This document shows positions 14,930 to 18,717 of a DNA stretch of 18,717 bases, piece by piece (positions within the stretch are counted from its first letter, which is position 1; each line of letters begins with the position of its first letter). Origin of the DNA: Allobrachymonas sp. (GTDB lineage: Bacteria > Pseudomonadota > Gammaproteobacteria > Burkholderiales > Burkholderiaceae_C); NCBI GenBank assembly GCA_018054915.1, contig JAGPIR010000003.1:1-18717 (forward strand), given 5' to 3'. The position numbers and the translations under genes are program-made. The notes under the pieces are model-generated. The model did not search any database. It was not told the origin of the DNA and saw nothing but the letters and a program-made list of their open reading frames with translations.

Positions 14930-15751
14930 ATGCCAGAACTTCCGGAAGTTGAAGTCACTCGTCGCAGTTTTGCCGGACGCATTGCCGGCGCCCGCATCCT
15001 GGATTCCTGGCTTGGAAAGCCTTTGCGCTGGCCTTTGGGCGCCTCGCCGGAGGTGTTGAAAGGACGCTACGTACTGGCTGTGCGCCGACGCGGCAAGTAT
15101 CTTCTGTTGGATCTGGACGAAGGCATGCTGATGCTGCATCTGGGTATGTCCGGCAGTGTGCGTTTCGCACCGGATTTGCCGCCCCGCGGCCCGCACGATC
15201 ATTTCGAGTTGCGCACCACCAAAGGCATTTTGCGGCTTAACGATCCCAGGCGTTTTGGTGCAGCCATGCTGGTGGAGGGGGAAAACGATCCCCGTGCAGC
15301 CAAATTGCTGGACAGATTGGGCGCGGAACCCATTGACGACCAGCAGGTCGACCTGGATATTCTTACCAAAGCATTCAGATGCAGGCCGCTTGCCATCAAG
15401 CAGGTGCTCCTGTCGGGAACGGTGATAGCCGGACTGGGCAACATTTATGCGTCAGAGGTGCTTTTTTATGCCCGGATCCATCCAGAAACTCCTGCGTCCG
15501 GTTTGACGCGTGTCCAAGTTGGCAGAATTTGGCGCGCTGCACGAGACGTTGTGGACCGCGCCATCGAACAAGGAGGGAGCTCTCTGCGCAATTACTCGGA
15601 TGCGAAGGGGCGCAATGGCAACTTCCAGTTCCACACAATGGTCTATGGGCGCAGGGGGGAACCCTGTCATGTTTGTGGACAATCCATCGAGATGGTGCGA
15701 CAGGGACAGCGGGCCACGTATTTTTGCGGGTATTGCCAAAAGCGGAAATAA
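14930..15751 (+). CDS. mutM: Formamidopyrimidine-DNA glycosylase (Fpg)
   Basis: MutM removes 8-oxoguanine and formamidopyrimidines opposite C and cleaves the abasic site. The product has 273 residues. The N-terminus MPELPEVE supplies the catalytic Pro2, Glu3 and Glu6, which fixes the start at the ATG at 14930; the in-frame TTG at 14924 must be wrong because Pro2 has to become N-terminal. Lys56 (RRRGKYLLL) and Arg108 (NDPRRFG) match catalytic or DNA-contacting residues. The helix-two-turn-helix is in AGLGNIYASEVLF, and the C-terminal zinc finger is CHVC...CGYC, with all four cysteines present. The ribosome-binding site is weak. A GTPase gene and mutY follow on the same strand. Confidence 0.97.
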   Translation: MPELPEVEVTRRSFAGRIAGARILDSWLGKPLRWPLGASPEVLKGRYVLAVRRRGKYLLLDLDEGMLMLHLGMSGSVRFAPDLPPRGPHDHFELRTTKGILRLNDPRRFGAAMLVEGENDPRAAKLLDRLGAEPIDDQQVDLDILTKAFRCRPLAIKQVLLSGTVIAGLGNIYASEVLFYARIHPETPASGLTRVQVGRIWRAARDVVDRAIEQGGSSLRNYSDAKGRNGNFQFHTMVYGRRGEPCHVCGQSIEMVRQGQRATYFCGYCQKRK

Positions 15752-15793
15752 TCTGCCGTTCAGCATCCAAAGAATGCGGGCTGGCCAATAATA

Positions 15794-15823
15794 TGCATAT
15801 GTGTGCATATGTGTGCATCTGTT
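15794..15823. repeat. Three-copy 10-bp tandem repeat upstream of the GTPase gene
   Basis: TGCATATGTG is present twice head to tail (15794-15803, 15804-15813), then a degenerate third copy TGCATCTGTT (15814-15823), and TGCAG begins a fourth. The array lies between mutM and the GTPase gene, ending 16 bases before the GTPase ATG. The period equals one helical turn, so it could be a regulator-binding array, or a slippage-prone simple repeat. Confidence 0.7.
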
Positions 15824-15839
15824 TGCAGCGGGAAGACCC

Positions 15840-17801
15840 ATGTTTACTGAAAATATTCATCACCACAGCATCTGGCGTCAAGAGGTTGATGCGCGCCTCA
15901 AGGCTTTGTTGGAGTGGCTGCGGGTGCGTGATTTGCTGGCGCCAGAAGTGCAGTTGCAACTGGAAAAGATGCAGGCGCACAATCGCAGCGACAAGATTCT
16001 GGTTGCTTTCGTTGCTGAGTTTTCCCGCGGAAAGTCCGAACTGATCAATGCCATTTTCTTCGCAGGCTTTGGCCGGCGGATCATGCCAGCCAGTGCCGGA
16101 CGGACAACCATGTGCCCGACAGAGCTGGCCTACGATGTCCGCGATCCGGCTTGTTTGCGCTTGTTGCCGATTCAAACGCGGCTGGAGCCCCGGTCACTGA
16201 TGGAATGGCGGCTGGTGCCCGATGAGTGGGTCACGATTGCTCTGGATATGGCTGACTCCGATCAGCTTGCCGCCGCACTTGGCAAGGTGGCAGAAACCAT
16301 AGAGATCACCATTCCTGAAGCGCGCGCCTTGGGATTTTGGCACGACGGCGTGCCTGATAAACCCTTGCCTACTGCGACTGGAATGATCGAGGTGCCGCGT
16401 TGGCGTCACGCGTGCATCAATATGGACCATCCGCTTCTCAGGCAGGGTCTTGTCATTCTGGACACGCCGGGTCTCAATGCCATCGGGGCCGAGCCCGAAC
16501 TGACCATGAGTCTGATTCCACAGGCCCAGGCAGTGATATTCCTTTTGGCGGCAGACACCGGCGTGACGGCTTCTGATCTGACAATCTGGCGCGAATTTCT
16601 TGCCGGTGCCAACGATGATGCAACACGTTTTGTGGCGCTTAACAAGATTGACACGCTTTGGGATGCATTGAGCACATCCGAACAGATAGAGGAGCAGATT
16701 GAACGCCAGCGTATCGAATCGGCTCGCATTTTGGGCGTCATCGAAGACAGGGTCATGACGGTATCGGCGCAGAAAGGATTGGTGGCCAAGATCAATCGCG
16801 ACGCCGAGCTGCTCAAGAGCAGCCATCTGGATGCATTCGAGGACATGCTGGCCCGGCGCATCGTTGCGCGCCGTCAGGAGATCATGCGGGCACAGATGGC
16901 TATTGACGCGCAACATGTGCGTGAACAGGTGCAGCGCATGCTGAATTTGCGCTCTGCCGAAATGACCGAACAATTGGCTGAACTTGCAGGACTGCAGGGA
17001 AAAAGCGATGCGGTTGTGCGTCACCAGCGTTTGCGTGTTGCCAAGGAGCAAGAAAATTTTGAACACTCCATGAGCCGCACCCACGCCATTCGCGTCGTGC
17101 ACCACAAACTGCTCAAGCAGATTTATGACTTGCTGGGCAACAACCAATTGCTCAAGGAGGCGGGCATTCTCAATGGTGCGCTGCGTGATTCCGGTTTCAT
17201 GAAAATGGGTGTCAGTAAGGCCTATTCCGCTGCCTTTTTGCGCCTGCAGGGTTTGCTCATTCAGGCGCAGGACAAGGCCGCAGAAATGCACGATCTGTTT
17301 GACACCATCTTCCGGCAACTTAACAGCGAATACGGGTTTACGCTGCAGGTGGCCGCACCGCCACAACTGGACATTTTTGCCCGGGAGCTGGATCAAGTGG
17401 AGGCCGCGCATGCCCAATATCTGGGCTTGGGCAACCTGATCAGGCTTTCACAGGCGGAATTTGTCGACCGCTTGTTGCGCGCGCTTGTGTCACGCTTGCG
17501 CATTGTCTTTGAACGGGCGCTCAATGAAGTCGAGCACTGGAGCCGGAAAATGTCTGGACAAATTGATGCCCAATTGCGGGAACGCCGCCGCGGACTCAGG
17601 CGCCGCTTGGCGGCGATTGAGCGTGCAGAATCGGCGGCCTCTGGGTTGGATGAACGCATTCTGGAATTGCAGACGGGCATGCAGGCTATTGAAACCGAAC
17701 GCAATGTTTTCCACCAACAGATAGACCAGTTGCTTGGGGATCCGTTGCTGGAGCAGGCCGCTCAGGATTCGCTGGCCGACGCTCGCGCATGCGCGGTCTG
17801 A
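15840..17801 (+). CDS. Dynamin-family large GTPase of unknown role
   Basis: This 653-residue protein has an N-terminal GTPase domain followed by a long helical region, the layout of bacterial dynamin-like proteins. G1 is AEFSRGKSE (59-67), with Ala where GxxxxGKS usually starts with Gly; a G2-type Thr is in AGRTTMCPTE (86-95), G3 is DTPG (208-211) and G4 is NKID (269-271 region). The C-terminal half (about 340-650) is charged and coiled-coil-like (LRERRRGLRRRLAAIE, LELQTGMQAIETE). I see no transmembrane segment or signal peptide, so it is probably cytoplasmic or peripheral. The ATG at 15840 has GGGAAG about 6 bases upstream; a GTG at 15801 would translate the tandem repeat and is rejected. 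It lies between mutM and mutY. Its partner and function are unknown. Confidence 0.88.
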   Translation: MFTENIHHHSIWRQEVDARLKALLEWLRVRDLLAPEVQLQLEKMQAHNRSDKILVAFVAEFSRGKSELINAIFFAGFGRRIMPASAGRTTMCPTELAYDVRDPACLRLLPIQTRLEPRSLMEWRLVPDEWVTIALDMADSDQLAAALGKVAETIEITIPEARALGFWHDGVPDKPLPTATGMIEVPRWRHACINMDHPLLRQGLVILDTPGLNAIGAEPELTMSLIPQAQAVIFLLAADTGVTASDLTIWREFLAGANDDATRFVALNKIDTLWDALSTSEQIEEQIERQRIESARILGVIEDRVMTVSAQKGLVAKINRDAELLKSSHLDAFEDMLARRIVARRQEIMRAQMAIDAQHVREQVQRMLNLRSAEMTEQLAELAGLQGKSDAVVRHQRLRVAKEQENFEHSMSRTHAIRVVHHKLLKQIYDLLGNNQLLKEAGILNGALRDSGFMKMGVSKAYSAAFLRLQGLLIQAQDKAAEMHDLFDTIFRQLNSEYGFTLQVAAPPQLDIFARELDQVEAAHAQYLGLGNLIRLSQAEFVDRLLRALVSRLRIVFERALNEVEHWSRKMSGQIDAQLRERRRGLRRRLAAIERAESAASGLDERILELQTGMQAIETERNVFHQQIDQLLGDPLLEQAAQDSLADARACAV

Positions 17802-17863
17802 GTGGCATGTATGAGGCAAAGTCTGATCGGGCATGGAAACAGGAATTTTTCTGCCAGAGGAAC

Positions 17864-18717
17864 ATGACCATCGGGTTTGAAACGTTTGCCGAGCGATTGA
17901 TCGGCTGGCAGCGCCAGCATGGCCGCAAGGGGCTTCCCTGGCAGAACACGCGCGATCCCTACCGCGTCTGGCTTTCGGAAATCATGCTGCAGCAGACCCA
18001 GGTCGCCACGGTCGTTGCCTATTACAGCCGGTTCCTGCAAATGTTTCCTTCGGTGCTGGATCTGGCCAATGCTTCTGAAGATGCCGTGCTGGCGCAATGG
18101 AGCGGCCTGGGATATTACAGCCGCGCACGCAATCTGCACCGGTGCGCACAGATGGTGCGAGACAGATATGACGGCCTTTTTCCTGGCAGTAAAACCGCCC
18201 TGGAGCAGTTGCCGGGCATTGGCTCTTCTACTGCCGCTGCCATCGCTGCTTTCTGTTTCGGTGAGCAAACCCTGATTTTTGATGCTAATGTGCAACGTGT
18301 GATGTCCCGGGTATTTGCTTGCGGCAAGGATATGTCTCGCAGCGTCAACCGGCGTGAACTCTGGTACGCAGCTGAGCACACGATGCCGGCTCTGGAGCCC
18401 GCTTCCACTTTGGCTGGACGCATGGTGGCCTATACCCAGGGCCTGATGGATCTGGGAGCCACCGTTTGCCTTCCCCGTAAACCAGAATGTGGGCGGTGCC
18501 CGGTCGCTGCCTTGTGCAAATCCCGGGAACAGGGTGATGTGCTGGCCTATCCGGTAAAAACCGGAAAAATCAAAAGAACCGCCGAGTCCTGGTGGTTGAT
18601 GGCCTTGATCCGGGCGCCAGAATCGGGTGCAACGGAGGTCTTTTTGCACAAGCGGCCCCACGGGGGAATATGGGGCGGTCTGCATTGCCTGCCGGTTTTC
18701 CAGGATGAAGCCTCGAT
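17864..18717 (+). CDS. mutY: Adenine DNA glycosylase, 3'-truncated by window end
   Basis: MutY removes adenine mispaired with 8-oxoguanine, the second glycosylase of the GO system. The window holds the first 284 codons with no stop. The catalytic Glu39 is in WLSEIMLQQTQVAT and the catalytic Asp140 in LIFDANVQRV, with the helix-hairpin-helix motif LPGIGSSTAAAI between them. The iron-sulfur cluster cysteines C202, C209, C212 and C218 follow the CX6CX2CX5C pattern. A NUDIX-like C-terminal domain, used for 8-oxoG recognition, starts near 240 (WWLMALIRAP). The ATG at 17864 gives a family-length N-terminus with AGAGGA just upstream. In-frame ATGs at 17807 and 17789 are alternatives; the latter would overlap the GTPase gene end. 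Confidence 0.96.
   Translation, partial: MTIGFETFAERLIGWQRQHGRKGLPWQNTRDPYRVWLSEIMLQQTQVATVVAYYSRFLQMFPSVLDLANASEDAVLAQWSGLGYYSRARNLHRCAQMVRDRYDGLFPGSKTALEQLPGIGSSTAAAIAAFCFGEQTLIFDANVQRVMSRVFACGKDMSRSVNRRELWYAAEHTMPALEPASTLAGRMVAYTQGLMDLGATVCLPRKPECGRCPVAALCKSREQGDVLAYPVKTGKIKRTAESWWLMALIRAPESGATEVFLHKRPHGGIWGGLHCLPVFQDEAS

Noticed and set aside
15801..15839. GTG start extending the GTPase by 13 residues
   Set aside because: The extension translates the tandem repeat, and a good GGGAAG site precedes the ATG at 15840.
16194..17417. Long open frame of 407 codons on the minus strand
   Set aside because: It lies wholly antisense to the GTPase gene, has a composition typical of an antisense shadow (rich in His, Gln, Arg) and no recognisable domain.
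17762..18685. Open frame of 307 codons on the minus strand
   Set aside because: It is antisense to mutY, whose catalytic and iron-sulfur motifs are intact on the plus strand.
1..18717. Mobile element, CRISPR array, toxin-antitoxin or defence island
   Set aside because: No transposase, integrase, spaced repeats, restriction or toxin-like gene was seen; every substantial coding region belongs to a recognised chromosomal family.

Overview
The window looks like ordinary chromosomal housekeeping DNA from a betaproteobacterium, probably order Burkholderiales. The best evidence is the minus-strand order TPR protein - lolB - ispE - tRNA-Gln - prs - rplY - pth, which is characteristic of that group, plus a glnD downstream of map and a dynamin-like GTPase between mutM and mutY. 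GC content is moderate to high (roughly 55-58 % by eye), lower than Bordetella or Burkholderia, so a moderate-GC Alcaligenaceae-like lineage is possible but unproven. I see no insertion sequence, prophage, CRISPR array, integron or defence island, and no gene-free stretch longer than about 210 bases.

Layout. 1-2556 (+): the 3' part of a GspE/PulE-type secretion ATPase (its start is outside the window), then a YihY/BrkB membrane protein. 2678-6240 (-): map followed by glnD, a two-gene unit reading towards the YihY gene. 6241-6446: a divergent regulatory region between map and argD containing hairpins and a tandem repeat. 6447-8603 (+): argD-argF, arginine biosynthesis. 8731-14792 (-): a long cluster read as TPR protein, lolB, ispE, tRNA-Gln(TTG), prs, rplY (with a clear terminator) and pth, which links envelope lipoprotein sorting, isoprenoid synthesis, PRPP supply and translation quality control. 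14930-18717 (+): mutM, a large dynamin-family GTPase, and mutY, which runs off the right edge.

Functional links. argD and argF carry out two steps of arginine synthesis. GlnD is the uridylyltransferase that reports nitrogen status through PII. mutM and mutY are the two glycosylases of the 8-oxoguanine (GO) repair system, and the GTPase between them is the least understood gene in the window. The best candidates for under-described biology are that GTPase with the three-copy 10-bp repeat just upstream of it, the structured leader of argD, and the prs-rplY junction, where a terminator-like hairpin is followed by two mutually exclusive hairpins.
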